DNA from: Sandaracinus amylolyticus
GTDB lineage: Bacteria; Myxococcota_A; Polyangia; Polyangiales; Sandaracinaceae
DNA: 64,000 bases
NCBI RefSeq assembly: GCF_000737325.1
Contig: NZ_CP011125.1
Span: forward strand, 2,728,001-2,792,000
Direction of reading: 5' to 3'
Below are positions 1 to 8,833 of the stretch, in pieces. Numbering within the stretch: the stretch's first letter is position 1; each line of letters starts with the position of its first letter. The notes under the pieces are model-generated. The model saw only the letters and a list, made by a program, of their open reading frames with translations. It made no database searches and was not told the origin of the DNA. The translations under genes and the position numbers were made by a program.

Positions 1-728
1 TCGAGCAGCGCGCCGCGATCCGCGAGCATCGTCCCCAGCAGGCGCGCGGGCTCGCTCCACTCGGGCGCGAGCGCGAGCGCACGACGCAGCGCGTCTTCGG
101 CGCGCGCATGCTCGCGACGGGCGGTCCGCGCGCGGGCCTCGACCACGAGCACGTCGGCGTCCTCCTCGCGCCCGAGCGCGGACGCGATCACCTCGAGCGC
201 CTCGGCCTCGCGCTCGTCGTCGAGCAGCGCCTGCGCGAGCAGCGCGGGCTCTTCGTGCTCGGGATCGTCGCGGAAGCGCGCGAGGCGCGCGTCGAGCGCG
301 ACGCGCCGCTCGTGGCGACGCACCAGCTCGCGCGTCGCATCGTCGGTCGCGCCCGCCGCGAGCGCGCGTCGCGCCACGTCGGCCGCGCGCTCCTCGCGGC
401 CGCGCATCGAGAGCACCATCGCGAGCCAGCGCAGCGGCTCGGCCCACTCGGGCGCCTTCTTCGCCGCGCGCGTGAGCACGAGCTGCGCGAACGTGAGCTG
501 CCCCGTGCGCACGGCGGCCACGCCGCAGCCGAGCAGCAGATCGACGTCGTCGGGATCCGCCTGGAGCGCCGAGTCGACGACCTCGAGCGCGTCGTGCGTG
601 CGCCCCGCCGACACCAGCTCGAGCGCGAGGAGCGCGGGCTCTTCGGAGTCGGGACGGCTGCGGAACCGCAGCACCCTCACGTCGAGCTGATGATCGAGCG
701 TGCCCTCGAAGGTCGCGCCTGCGTCCAT
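1..728 (-). CDS. TPR-repeat protein, 3' part beyond window edge
   Basis: The frame opens at ATG 728 and stays open to the window edge, so only the N-terminal 242 residues are visible. The protein is made of helical TPR-like units rich in Ala, Leu, Arg and Glu. Two blocks resemble each other: one at about residues 28-115 (begins SEEPALLALELV) and one at about 155-242 (begins HEEPALLAQALL). Each ends with a motif like APEWxEPxRxLxxM, so the array arose by duplication. There is no signal peptide, so a cytoplasmic scaffold or regulator is likely. Similar TPR proteins in myxobacteria often serve kinase networks, but nothing here shows a partner. The two lipoprotein genes upstream are on the same strand, 69 bases away. 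Confidence 0.75.
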   Translation of the reverse strand, partial: MDAGATFEGTLDHQLDVRVLRFRSRPDSEEPALLALELVSAGRTHDALEVVDSALQADPDDVDLLLGCGVAAVRTGQLTFAQLVLTRAAKKAPEWAEPLRWLAMVLSMRGREERAADVARRALAAGATDDATRELVRRHERRVALDARLARFRDDPEHEEPALLAQALLDDEREAEALEVIASALGREEDADVLVVEARARTARREHARAEDALRRALALAPEWSEPARLLGTMLADRGALL

Positions 729-797
729 GACCGACTGCCTCCCGAATGGGGTCGGGTATGCAGCCGCTCGATCTCGGCCACCAAATATTCGGCGATC

Positions 798-1190
798 TCA
801 CTCCTCCGGCGGAGGAGGCGGCCCACCCGGGCTCGTCGCCCAATCGCAGTCGACGATCTCGTCCGGATAGTACCCACGCGCGATCACGAGCAGGCTGCCC
901 GAGTCGGGGCACGTCACCGTGAGCCCGGGGCAGCGCGAGCACATCGGTCCGTCGTCGTTCTCGCCGAGCTGCACGTCCCACGTGCACTCGTCCTCTTCGA
1001 GCGTGCCGTCGCAGATGCGCAGCACGGGATCGGGCGTCGCGGTGCACGAGCCGACGCCGAGGCAGCCGCACGACACGAACACCGGCTCACCCGGCGCGCA
1101 GTCGGTCGTGCCGACCTTGTTCCCCTTGCACCCCGCGACGAGCGGCATCGCCGCGATCGCGATCGCGAGCAGCAGGTTGCGCGTCGTCAT
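798..1190 (-). CDS. Small Cys-rich lipoprotein (second of tandem pair)
   Basis: A 130-residue protein with a signal peptide and lipobox (MPLVAGC, Cys at about 20), so it is predicted to be exported and lipidated. The mature part has about ten cysteines, and its motifs (TDCAPGEPVFVSCGC, ICDGT, TCPDSG, DCDW) also occur in the upstream neighbour, which is a paralogue. The ATG at 1190 shares one base with the neighbour's TGA stop, so the two are translationally coupled. The longer frame open from 1487 has no export signal and overlaps the neighbour, so 1190 is preferred. Function is unknown; the paired cysteines suggest a disulfide-stabilised surface domain. Confidence 0.8.
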   Translation of the reverse strand: MTTRNLLLAIAIAAMPLVAGCKGNKVGTTDCAPGEPVFVSCGCLGVGSCTATPDPVLRICDGTLEEDECTWDVQLGENDDGPMCSRCPGLTVTCPDSGSLLVIARGYYPDEIVDCDWATSPGGPPPPPEE

Positions 1191-1624
1191 CAAGGACCTC
1201 CCGCGTCGTTCGTGGACGTGCCCGCGTCGCTCAGCGTGAGCGGCGGGCGCTCCTCCACGCGCCAGTCGCACGTGAACGCGCTGCTGCTCCCGGTGTAGCC
1301 CTTGAGCGTGACCGTGATGTGCCCGGACTCCGGGCAGATCATCTGCGCGAGCGGGCACGTCGAGAAGCAGAGGTCGATCGAGTCGTCGCTCTCGGCGATC
1401 AAGGAGCCCTCGACGCACTCCGAGACGGGCGTGTCCCCGTCGCAGATCTGCAGCCACGGGTCGCCGGTGCACTCGCCGATCGAGCACGCCTGGTTGCAGC
1501 CGACCCAGATGTGCGCGCCGGGCGTGCAGTCGACCGTCTCCTCACCGCGCGATGGCTTGCAGCCCACGATCGCGAGGGCCGCGCCCGCGAGCGCGAGCGC
1601 GAGCGAGCGACGAAGTTGAAGCAT
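1190..1624 (-). CDS. Small Cys-rich lipoprotein (first of tandem pair)
   Basis: A 144-residue predicted lipoprotein with an N-terminal hydrophobic segment and lipobox (LAIVGC). Its Cys pattern (VDCTPGAHIWVGC, QICDGD, ICPESG, TCDW) parallels the gene immediately downstream, so the two arose by tandem duplication. It ends in a short polar Asp/Ser/Gly tail. The start at 1624 is chosen because the signal peptide begins there; much longer upstream frames run antisense to the next gene. The divergent gene starts 61 bases away, so both promoters must lie in 1625-1684. Function is not recognised. Confidence 0.8.
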   Translation of the reverse strand: MLQLRRSLALALAGAALAIVGCKPSRGEETVDCTPGAHIWVGCNQACSIGECTGDPWLQICDGDTPVSECVEGSLIAESDDSIDLCFSTCPLAQMICPESGHITVTLKGYTGSSSAFTCDWRVEERPPLTLSDAGTSTNDAGGP

Positions 1625-1684
1625 TCGCCCACGGTACCACGACGGGATCGGTGCGCGTCGATCGCGCGCGCGTATGCTTCGCGC

Positions 1685-3133
1685 GTGCGCGCACCGATCG
1701 AGCGAGCTCGCGAGCGGATCGAGCAGTGGGTGGATGCGCGCGCCGCGGCTCGCCTCGCACGAGGGGACGCGCGGCGCGAAGCGTCGGCGAGAGAAGAGAA
1801 GGCCCGTCGTGCGCTCGGCTCGGGCGAGGTGCGCGAGGCGATCGGCGAGGCCGCGTCTCTGGGGCAGATCGCGGCCGACGAGCACGCCGCGATGCTGGCC
1901 CACGTCGCTCGTGCCGCGCGCGACGAGGTGCTCTCGCGCGCCGGCGTGAGCGCGCTCCCGATCGACGCGACGATCGTGATCGCGGGCGCGCCGCGCACGC
2001 TCGCGGGCCTGCTGCACGACGCGCTCGCGCATCCGGATCTTCGCCAGCGCGCGCTCGCGCAGGACGCGATCGAGGAGCGCGCGTCGCAGGATCGAGCTCG
2101 CATGCTCGAGGCGCGCGACGAAGCGGACGCGCTCGTCGCGAAGGTGCGCGCGCGGGGCCCGAAGAGCGCCGACGAGCCGCCCGACGATCTCGACACGCGC
2201 GCCGAGCGCTTCCTCGACGCGACCGACGATGCGATGCAGGAGGCGCTCGCCCGCGCCGCGCACGCGCTCGGAGCGCCCCGACCGCTCACGGTGCCCGACG
2301 CGCTCGTCGTGCTCCGCGCACCGGCGCTCGACGCGGTCGTCGCGGCGGCGGGGCGTGGGCGTCGCCTCGGGGCCGCGCTCGCGCCGCTCGGGCTCGATGC
2401 CGCTCTCTCGCGCGTGCGGCTCGTCTCGCCCCACCGCGAGCTCGATCTCGCCGCGCACGTCGTCGCGCTCGATCCGCCGCGCCGCGTCGACGTCGCGCCC
2501 TCGGCGCTCGAGCTCGGGATGGCGTCGGAGCTCGCGCTCACCAGCGCGCTCGGCGACGCGCTCGCGTCGGCGCTCGTCGCGCCTGCGCTCCCGGCCGCGC
2601 TCCGCCGCGCCTGGCCTGGCTCGATCGGGCGCGCGATCGGCGCCGTGCTCGCGGCGGCGCACGCGGATCCGATCTTCGTGGAGCGCGTGCGCCGGCTCGA
2701 GGGCAGCGCGGCGAACGCGTCGCGCCGGGTCGCGCTCGCGATCGCGCTCGGTCGCGCGCGATCGCTCGTCGCGAGCCGTCTCTCCGAGCGTGCGTCGTCG
2801 GATCGCGAGCGCCGAGATCGCGGCGCCGGCCTGGTCGCGCGCGCGCTCGCCGTGCGCGAGCCCTCGCCGGCGTCGTGGATCGCCGCGCCGGTCGTGCTCG
2901 ATCCCGCCGCGCGCGACGCGGATCTTCGCGCCGCGCTGCTCGCGCCGGCGATCACGGCCGCGCTGCGCGAGCGCTTCGACGAGGACTGGTTCCGCAACCC
3001 GCGCGCCTCCGAGCCTCTCCGCGCGGCGGCCTCGCGCGGCGCCACGCTCTCGATCGAGGCGTGGAGCGACGAGCTCGGCGCGCGCGCGGAGAGCGGGAGC
3101 GCCCGCGTGATCGAGCTCGCGCGCGAGCGTTAG
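1685..3133 (+). CDS. Hypothetical protein, Ala/Arg-rich, 482 residues
   Basis: The frame shows consistent third-position GC from about 1685 to the stop at 3133. GTG 1685 is the first plausible start after the divergent lipoprotein gene; frames opening further upstream overlap that gene. The protein is soluble, mostly helical and without signal peptide or membrane segment. A C-terminal stretch (FDEDWFRNPRA followed by Leu/Ala-rich helix) faintly recalls the C-terminal end of some M3-type peptidases, but no HExxH motif exists, so peptidase function is not supported. Family unknown. Confidence 0.65.
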   Translation: MRAPIERARERIEQWVDARAAARLARGDARREASAREEKARRALGSGEVREAIGEAASLGQIAADEHAAMLAHVARAARDEVLSRAGVSALPIDATIVIAGAPRTLAGLLHDALAHPDLRQRALAQDAIEERASQDRARMLEARDEADALVAKVRARGPKSADEPPDDLDTRAERFLDATDDAMQEALARAAHALGAPRPLTVPDALVVLRAPALDAVVAAAGRGRRLGAALAPLGLDAALSRVRLVSPHRELDLAAHVVALDPPRRVDVAPSALELGMASELALTSALGDALASALVAPALPAALRRAWPGSIGRAIGAVLAAAHADPIFVERVRRLEGSAANASRRVALAIALGRARSLVASRLSERASSDRERRDRGAGLVARALAVREPSPASWIAAPVVLDPAARDADLRAALLAPAITAALRERFDEDWFRNPRASEPLRAAASRGATLSIEAWSDELGARAESGSARVIELARER

Positions 3134-3520
3134 GCCTCGCGAGATTCGACTCGGCCGGCGCGAACGGCGTCCTCGAGCGCCGCATGATCCCGCTCGGTCC
3201 GTCGCTCGCCGACCTGCATCGAGCGCTGCCCGGCCACCACGCGCTGTCCCTGATGCGCGCGCTCTCGCCCGCGTAGGGCTCGAGCACCGAGCGCGTCGCC
3301 TCCTCGATCTGCAGCACGAGCGGCTCTTCGTCCGCCGTCGCGAAGAGCGCGATCCAACAGCGCGTGCCGACGCTCCCGATGCCGACGACCTTTCGCGCGA
3401 CGTCCTCGAGGCGATGGCGATCGAGCAGCGTGCGCCGCTCGTCGGGCAGCGCGGCAGGAGCGGTGACCGCGCCTCGCGCGCCTCCCGAGCCGGGCTCGTC
3501 TCGGTGCGGAGGACCCTCTT
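3131..3520 (-). pseudogene. Remnant of a DUF2252 family gene
   Basis: One minus-strand frame reads LLDRHRLEDVARKVVGIGSV, then GTRCWIAL and SVLEPYAG, which are hallmark DUF2252 segments. The next conserved block, GQRVVAGQRSMQ, is only found in a different frame, and the following ASD motif needs a third frame. So at least two frameshifts are present. The N-terminal two thirds and the C-terminal end of the usual 400-plus residue protein are missing. This is a decayed fragment, not a working gene. It lies between two intact plus-strand genes. Confidence 0.75.
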
Positions 3521-3619
3521 CACCGCGCGTGTCTCCTCTCACGCACCTACGTCCCGTGCGCCGCTCCTCCCAGCATCTCGGCTGATGCCCTGCGCGCCGG
3601 CCCATGCCATTCTCGCGCG

Positions 3620-4975
3620 ATGCCTCCGGAGTCCCCGCTCGCGTTCGCCCCCGCCCTGTCCACCGAGCTCGCCGAACGGCGTCGCGTGCTGATGGAGCGC
3701 TTCGGCAACGGGGTCGTCGTGCTCGCGTCCGCGCCGGTGCACGTGCGCAACCACGACGTCGAGCACCCGTATCGCCAGGACTCCGACTTCTTCTATCTCA
3801 CCGGCCTCGACGAGCCCGAGTCGGTCGCGGTGATCACGAACCGCCACGCCGAGCATCGCTACGTGCTCTTCGTGCGCCCGCGCGATCCCGAGCGCGAGAC
3901 GTGGGACGGACCGCGCATCGGCGTCGACGGCGCGGTGAAGCAGCTCGGCGCGGACGCGGCGTTCCCGATCTCCGAGCTCGCCGAGCGCCTGCCCGGCTAC
4001 CTCGCGAACGCGCCGCGCATGCTCTACGCGCTCGGCCGCGATCCCGCGATGGACACGCGCGTGCTCGCGGCGGTGCACCTCACGCGTCGCCGCCAGCGCA
4101 TGGGTGTGCTCGCGCCGACCGAGATCGTCGATCCGAGCGCGCACGTGCACCCGATGCGTCTCTTCAAGAGCGCGCTCGAGCTCGACGCGATGGGCCGCGC
4201 GATCGAGGCGACGCGCGAAGGTCACGCCGCGGCGATGCGCGTCGCGAAGCCCGGCGCGTTCGAGTACGAGGTGGAGGCCGAGCTCGTGCGCGCGTTCCGC
4301 CGCCACGGGTGCGAGCGTCCCGCGTACGAGCCGATCGTCGGCTCGGGCCCGAACGCGACGATCCTCCACTACCGCAAGAACGATCGCCGCATGGAGGAGA
4401 ACGATCTCCTGCTGATCGACGCGGGCGCGGAGTGGGGCTACCAGAGCGCCGACGTGACGCGCACGTTCCCGGTGAGCGGTCGCTTCACCAAGCCGCAGCG
4501 CGCGATCTACGACGTGGTGCTGCGCGCGCAGGAGCTCGCGATCGCCGCGGTGCGCCCGGGCGTGACGGTCGAGGACGTGCACCGCATCACGGTGCGCGCG
4601 ATCACCGAGGGCATGATCGAGATCGGGCTGATCGAAGGGCCGGTCGAGGACGCGATCGAGAAGGAGCGCTTCAAGGCGTTCTACATGCACCGCACGTCGC
4701 ACTGGCTCGGCATGGACGTGCACGACGTCGGCTCGTACTACGTCTACGAGGGCGAGGGCCCGTCGACGCGCCCGCGCGCGATGGAAGCGGGCGCGGTGCT
4801 CACGATCGAGCCCGGCATCTACGTCGCGAAGGACGCGAAGGCGCCGAGCGAGTACCTCGGCATCGGCGTGCGCATCGAGGACGACGTGCTCGTGACCGAG
4901 AGCGGGCACCGCAACCTCGCGGCAGCGATCCCGAAGAACGCCGACGAGCTCGAGCGAATCCTCGCGTCGCGCTGA
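3620..4975 (+). CDS. pepP: Xaa-Pro aminopeptidase (M24B, PepP type)
   Basis: The 451-residue length and domain order match PepP: an N-terminal aminopeptidase-P domain (1-175, with FFYLTGLDEPES) and a pita-bread catalytic domain (180-450). The five metal ligands are visible: Asp267 (LLIDAGAEWGY), Asp278 (SADVTRTFP), His361 (RTSHWLGMDVHD), Glu397 (IEPGIYV) and Glu420 (GVRIEDDVLV). The enzyme releases N-terminal residues preceding proline using two Mn(II) ions in the cytoplasm. The start at 3620 fits the usual PepP N-terminus. It is transcribed alone. Confidence 0.95.
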   Translation: MPPESPLAFAPALSTELAERRRVLMERFGNGVVVLASAPVHVRNHDVEHPYRQDSDFFYLTGLDEPESVAVITNRHAEHRYVLFVRPRDPERETWDGPRIGVDGAVKQLGADAAFPISELAERLPGYLANAPRMLYALGRDPAMDTRVLAAVHLTRRRQRMGVLAPTEIVDPSAHVHPMRLFKSALELDAMGRAIEATREGHAAAMRVAKPGAFEYEVEAELVRAFRRHGCERPAYEPIVGSGPNATILHYRKNDRRMEENDLLLIDAGAEWGYQSADVTRTFPVSGRFTKPQRAIYDVVLRAQELAIAAVRPGVTVEDVHRITVRAITEGMIEIGLIEGPVEDAIEKERFKAFYMHRTSHWLGMDVHDVGSYYVYEGEGPSTRPRAMEAGAVLTIEPGIYVAKDAKAPSEYLGIGVRIEDDVLVTESGHRNLAAAIPKNADELERILASR

Positions 4976-4989
4976 GCGTTGGTGCGCGC

Positions 4990-5676
4990 GTGGACGTCGT
5001 CTGCCCGCGCTGCACTGCTCGAGTCTCCTCGACTGGGTCCGGATTCTCGCCCGCGATCGTGACGTGCGCGAGCTGCGGCGCGCGCTTCGCGTCGGCGCAG
5101 CTCATCGCGCGCGATCCCACCCTCCGGCACCGGCAGCCTGCGTCGATCGTGGTCGAGCGCGACGGAGCCCTCACTGCGCGCGCCGGCTATCGCGTTCACG
5201 CGCAGCCGCGGCGAGGCACGCTGCGCGTCCTCGGTCGTCGCGAGTGGCTCCCCTTCGTTCTCGTGTCGCCCATCGTGCTGCTGCTGAACGCGCTCACGTT
5301 CCGCGCGCTGCTCGCATCGCGGTTCGAAACGTGGTCGGAGTTGCTGCCACACGCGCTCGTTGGGCGCGCTGCTGGTGGCGATGGGGGTGGCGCTCGCGCG
5401 TCGAGTGCGGATCACGATCGACGGCGCCTCGCTCACCGCGTCCGTGTGGCCGTCTGCGTGGCGCTCGGGCCGGCGGGTCGATGTCGGCGACCTCCGCGCG
5501 ATCTCCGTGCGGGCGCAGCCCGACGCGGACGTGCACTCGCTCCACGCCGACGTCGATGGGTCGAGCTCCGGCTGATCGGGAACGTCCCGCCCGACCAGGC
5601 GCGCTACCTCGCGCAGCTGCTGTCTGGATCCGACTCAGAACGAGCCACGGACCGCGAGACCCACGAGCCCGGGTGA
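4990..5676 (+). pseudogene. Zinc-ribbon membrane protein gene with two frameshifts
   Basis: From GTG 4990 the protein begins MDVVCPRCTARV, with a second CxxC (VTCASCGARF), a typical zinc ribbon, then a hydrophobic segment (PFVLVSPIVLLLNALTF). Near 5350 the sensible reading moves to another frame (GALLVAMGVALARRVRI and onward to about 5560). It then returns to the first frame (VELRLIGNVPPDQARYLAQL) up to the stop at 5676. Two opposite frameshifts in a coherent protein mean either a disabled gene or base-calling errors. The 3' end overlaps the convergent gene by about 40 bases. Function unknown; the layout suggests a small two-helix membrane protein with a metal-binding head. Confidence 0.6.
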
Positions 5677-6129
5677 CGCGAGCGGCGTGACCTCGACTCG
5701 TTCGTCCAGAGGCCCAGGCAGCGCGAGCCCGACGATCCACAGCGCCGCACCGATGCTCTGCGTCGCGAGCAGCGCCATCTGCGTGAGGATCCAACCGTCC
5801 TGGGCGTCCGCGTGCGCGACGTTGATGATCGGCCCTGCGATCGGCAGCTGTGACGCGCTCGCGACGACCTCCGGGCAGAGCCCGCCGCCCGAGCAGCTCG
5901 CGTCCGCGAACCCGATCCCGAGCACGAGCCCGAGCCCCGCCGCGCCGATCCAGCCGGTCAGCAGCACGCTCACGCCCGTGATCGTCAGCGCTCGCTTCGG
6001 CTCGAGCACGACCGGCGGAGGTCGATACGGCTCGACCGACTGTGCGACGAGCGGCGCCGGATGTGCGAGCGCGGAGAGCAAGAGCCACGACGCGAGCGCG
6101 AGCGCTGGGCCTCGAGGAGCCTTGTGCAT
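5635..6129 (-). CDS. Hypothetical exported membrane protein
   Basis: A 164-residue protein with a signal peptide (ALASWLLLSALAHPAPLVAQ). Three further hydrophobic stretches follow at about 47-72, 92-105 and 113-135, with a short Cys pair between (SCSGGGLCPE). The C-terminal end resembles an outer-membrane strand (VGLAVRGSF), but the overall look is a helical envelope protein. No family recognised. It is transcribed away from argE, which starts 51 bases upstream. Confidence 0.65.
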   Translation of the reverse strand: MHKAPRGPALALASWLLLSALAHPAPLVAQSVEPYRPPPVVLEPKRALTITGVSVLLTGWIGAAGLGLVLGIGFADASCSGGGLCPEVVASASQLPIAGPIINVAHADAQDGWILTQMALLATQSIGAALWIVGLALPGPLDERVEVTPLASPGLVGLAVRGSF

Positions 6130-6180
6130 CGCGCGACGATATCGCAGCGACGCGCTGCGTTTCTGCTAGATCCGCGCGCG

Positions 6181-7338
6181 ATGTCGTCGCGCCTCCTCAC
6201 GCAGATCGGCGAGCTCATCGCCACGCCCTCCGTCAGCTCCGTTCGTCCGGAATTCGACATGGGCAATCGAGACGTGATCGACCGCCTCGCGACGTGGCTC
6301 GACGACGAGGGCTTCGCAGTCGAGGTGATGGAGGTCGACGCGCACGGCGGCGGGCCGAAGGCGAACCTCATCGCGACGCGCGGTCGCGGCCCCGGCGGCC
6401 TCGTGCTCGCGGGCCACACCGACACCGTGCCCTTCGACGAAGGCAAGTGGTCGAGCGATCCGTTCCGCGCGACCGAGCGCGACGGGAAGCTCTACGGCCT
6501 CGGCACCAGCGACATGAAGTCGTTCCTCGCGATCGCAATCGAGGCCGCGCGACGCACCCGCGATCTCCCCCAGCACGCGCCGCTCACGATCCTCGCGACC
6601 GCCGACGAGGAGTGCGGCATGTCGGGCGCGCGCGCGCTGCTCGCCGCGCAGAAGCCCGGCGGCTCGTGCGCGGTGATCGGCGAGCCCACCGGCCTGCGCC
6701 CGGTGCGCATGCACAAGGGCGTCTCGATGGAGTTCCTGCGCCTGCTCGGCCGCAGCGGCCACTCGAGCGATCCCTCGCTCGGCGCGAGCGCGCTCGAGGG
6801 CATGCGCCGCGCGATGAACGCGATGGTCGCGGTGCGCGAGCAGCTCGAGGCGTCGCACCGTCGCGACGATCTGAAGCCGCCGACCACCACGATGAACCTC
6901 GGCAACATCCACGGCGGCGACAACCCGAACCGCATCTGCGCGCACTGCGAGCTGCAGTTCGATCTGCGCGTGCTGCCCGGGATGGACGACGCGATCGTGC
7001 GTCGCGATCTCCACGCCGCGATCCGGCACGCGATCGCGGGCCTCGGGCTCACGATGGAGGCCGGTCCTCTCCACGATCCGATCCCGCCCTTCGAGACGCC
7101 CGCGAGCGCCGCGATCGTGCGCGCCGCCGAGGAGCTCACGGGGCACGCCGCGGGCGCGGTGTCGTTCGGCACCGAGGCGCCGTTCCTCTCGAAGCTCGGC
7201 CTCGACACGATCGTGCTCGGCCCCGGCGACATCGACGTCGCGCACCAGCCCGACGAGTTCCTCGCGCTCGATCGCATCGAGCCCTGCATCGATCTGCTCA
7301 CGAAGCTGATCGCGAAGCTCTGCGGAGGTCCCTCGTGA
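6181..7338 (+). CDS. argE: Acetylornithine deacetylase (M20 family)
   Basis: A 385-residue M20 metallohydrolase that removes acetate from N-acetylornithine in arginine synthesis. Visible zinc ligands and catalytic residues: His79 and Asp81 in GHTDTVPFD, Asp111 in GLGTSDMKSF, and Glu143-Glu144 in ATADEECGMSGA. The lid domain carries the R-MHKGVSMEF and GRSGHSSDP segments typical of ArgE. The next gene is ArgA-like and overlaps by four bases (GTGA), which supports ArgE over the related DapE. ATG 6181 is chosen because a longer frame from 6061 runs through the divergent gene. Confidence 0.92.
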   Translation: MSSRLLTQIGELIATPSVSSVRPEFDMGNRDVIDRLATWLDDEGFAVEVMEVDAHGGGPKANLIATRGRGPGGLVLAGHTDTVPFDEGKWSSDPFRATERDGKLYGLGTSDMKSFLAIAIEAARRTRDLPQHAPLTILATADEECGMSGARALLAAQKPGGSCAVIGEPTGLRPVRMHKGVSMEFLRLLGRSGHSSDPSLGASALEGMRRAMNAMVAVREQLEASHRRDDLKPPTTTMNLGNIHGGDNPNRICAHCELQFDLRVLPGMDDAIVRRDLHAAIRHAIAGLGLTMEAGPLHDPIPPFETPASAAIVRAAEELTGHAAGAVSFGTEAPFLSKLGLDTIVLGPGDIDVAHQPDEFLALDRIEPCIDLLTKLIAKLCGGPS

Positions 7339-8678
7339 ACGGTCAGGCGCCGAGCTCGTTCGTCGACTTCTTCCGCCTGTCCGCGCCGTACATCCACGCC
7401 CACCGCGGGCGCACCTTCGTCGTGATGTTCGGCGGCGAGGCGGTGATCGACTCGTCGTTCCCGCACCTCATCCACGACGTCGCGCTGATGCACGCGCTCG
7501 GTGTGCGGCTCGTGCTGGTGCACGGCAGCAAGCCACAGATCGACGAGCGCCTGCGCGAGCGGAACCTGCGCCCCCGATTCCACAAGGGCATCCGCATCAC
7601 CGATCCCGCGACGATGCGCTGCGTGGAGGACGCGGTCGGCAACATCCGGATGCGCATCGAGGGCCTGCTCTCGATGGGCCTTCCGAGCTCGCCGATGGCG
7701 CACTCGCGCATCCGCGTCGCGTCGGGGAACTTCGTCGTCGCGCGACCGCGCGGCGTGCGCGACGGCGTCGACTACCAGCTCACCGGCGGCGTGCGCCGCA
7801 TCGACGTCGAGGGCGTGAAGATGCGCCTCGACTCGGGCGCGATCGTGCTGCTCTCGCCGCTCGGTTATTCGCCGGCGGGCGAGGCGTACAACCTCTCGTC
7901 GCACGAGGTCGCGGCGCACGCCGCGGTCGCGCTCGGCGCCGACAAGCTCGTGCTGCTCGTCGAGGGACGCGGCGTCGTCGATCGCCGCAAGCGGCTCATC
8001 CCGCAGCTCGGTCCCGTCGAGGCCGAGGAGCTCGTCGAAGGCGGCAAGCACCTGCACCCCGACACCATCAAGCACCTCGCGGCCGCGGCGCGCGCGTGCC
8101 GCGAAGGCGTGCGCCGCACGCACCTCGTCGAGCGACAGATCGACGGCGCGCTGCTCCAGGAGCTCTTCACGCGTGAAGGTCGCGGCACGCTGGTGACCGC
8201 GGAGCGCTACGAGGACATGCGCGGCGCGCGCATCGACGACATCCCCGGCATGCTCGAGCTGCTGCGCCCGCTCGAGGAAGCGGGGATCCTCGTGCGCCGC
8301 AGCCGCGAGACGCTCGAGAACGAGATCGATCGCTTCACCGTCGTCGAGCGCGACGGAATGATCATCGGGTGCGCGGGGCTCGAGGCGTTCCCCGACGAGA
8401 AGACGGGCGAGCTCTACTGCCTCGCGGTCGACAATCGATACCGCGAGAAGGGCCGCGGCGAGGCGATCGTCGAGTACACCGCGCAGAAGGCGCGCGCGAT
8501 GGGCCTCGAGACGCTCTTCGTGCTCACGACGCAGACGACCGACTGGTTCCGCGAGCGCGGCTTCCAGCCCGCGGGCGTGCGCGCGCTGCCCGAGGCGCGT
8601 CGCGCGCGCTACGACCGCAAGCGGCGCTCGAAGGTGCTCGTCCGCGATCTCTCCGAAGAGCTGATCGAAGACGACTGA
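7335..8678 (+). CDS. argA: N-acetylglutamate synthase (kinase-like plus GNAT)
   Basis: A 447-residue protein, close to the classical ArgA length. Residues 20-300 form an amino-acid-kinase-like domain (VMFGGEAV, VLVHGSKPQIDERL, ITDPATMR). Residues 305-440 form a GNAT acetyltransferase with the acetyl-CoA loop region (AVDNRYREKGRGEAIV) and FVLTTQTTDWFRERGF. It makes N-acetylglutamate, the first step of arginine synthesis, and the kinase-like domain binds arginine for feedback in this family. GTG 7335 overlaps the argE stop, indicating translational coupling. The kinase-plus-GNAT form fits ArgA better than ArgB. Confidence 0.92.
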   Translation: MNGQAPSSFVDFFRLSAPYIHAHRGRTFVVMFGGEAVIDSSFPHLIHDVALMHALGVRLVLVHGSKPQIDERLRERNLRPRFHKGIRITDPATMRCVEDAVGNIRMRIEGLLSMGLPSSPMAHSRIRVASGNFVVARPRGVRDGVDYQLTGGVRRIDVEGVKMRLDSGAIVLLSPLGYSPAGEAYNLSSHEVAAHAAVALGADKLVLLVEGRGVVDRRKRLIPQLGPVEAEELVEGGKHLHPDTIKHLAAAARACREGVRRTHLVERQIDGALLQELFTREGRGTLVTAERYEDMRGARIDDIPGMLELLRPLEEAGILVRRSRETLENEIDRFTVVERDGMIIGCAGLEAFPDEKTGELYCLAVDNRYREKGRGEAIVEYTAQKARAMGLETLFVLTTQTTDWFRERGFQPAGVRALPEARRARYDRKRRSKVLVRDLSEELIEDD

Positions 8679-8693
8679 GCGCGCGGGGGAATC

Positions 8694-8779
8694 GAACCGC
8701 AGAGCTCGCAGAGCGCCACGGAGAAGCGTCTCTCGATCCGATCTCCGCGGCCCTCCGCGGCCCTCCGCGGTAGAAATTC
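8694..8779. repeat. Imperfect palindromic intergenic repeat after argA
   Basis: The left side reads GAACCGCAGAGCTCGCAGAG. The right side holds three copies of a 10-base unit like CCTCCGCGGC followed by GGTAGAAATTC. The two halves are imperfect complements (ACCGCAGAG against CTCCGCGGT). It resembles the CTCTGCGGTT type of dispersed intergenic palindromes seen in many bacteria. No coding potential. Confidence 0.5.
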
Positions 8780-8833
8780 TCGTCGCTCGCCTCTGAAAAC
8801 CCACGTTTCGCCGAGGTTTTCGGCCCACTTTCG

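Noticed and set aside
1190-3523. A 777-codon frame running into the small lipoprotein at 1190-1624
   Set aside because: Only the last 144 codons look like protein, starting with a signal peptide. The rest is antisense to the 1685-3133 gene and crosses the DUF2252 remnant.
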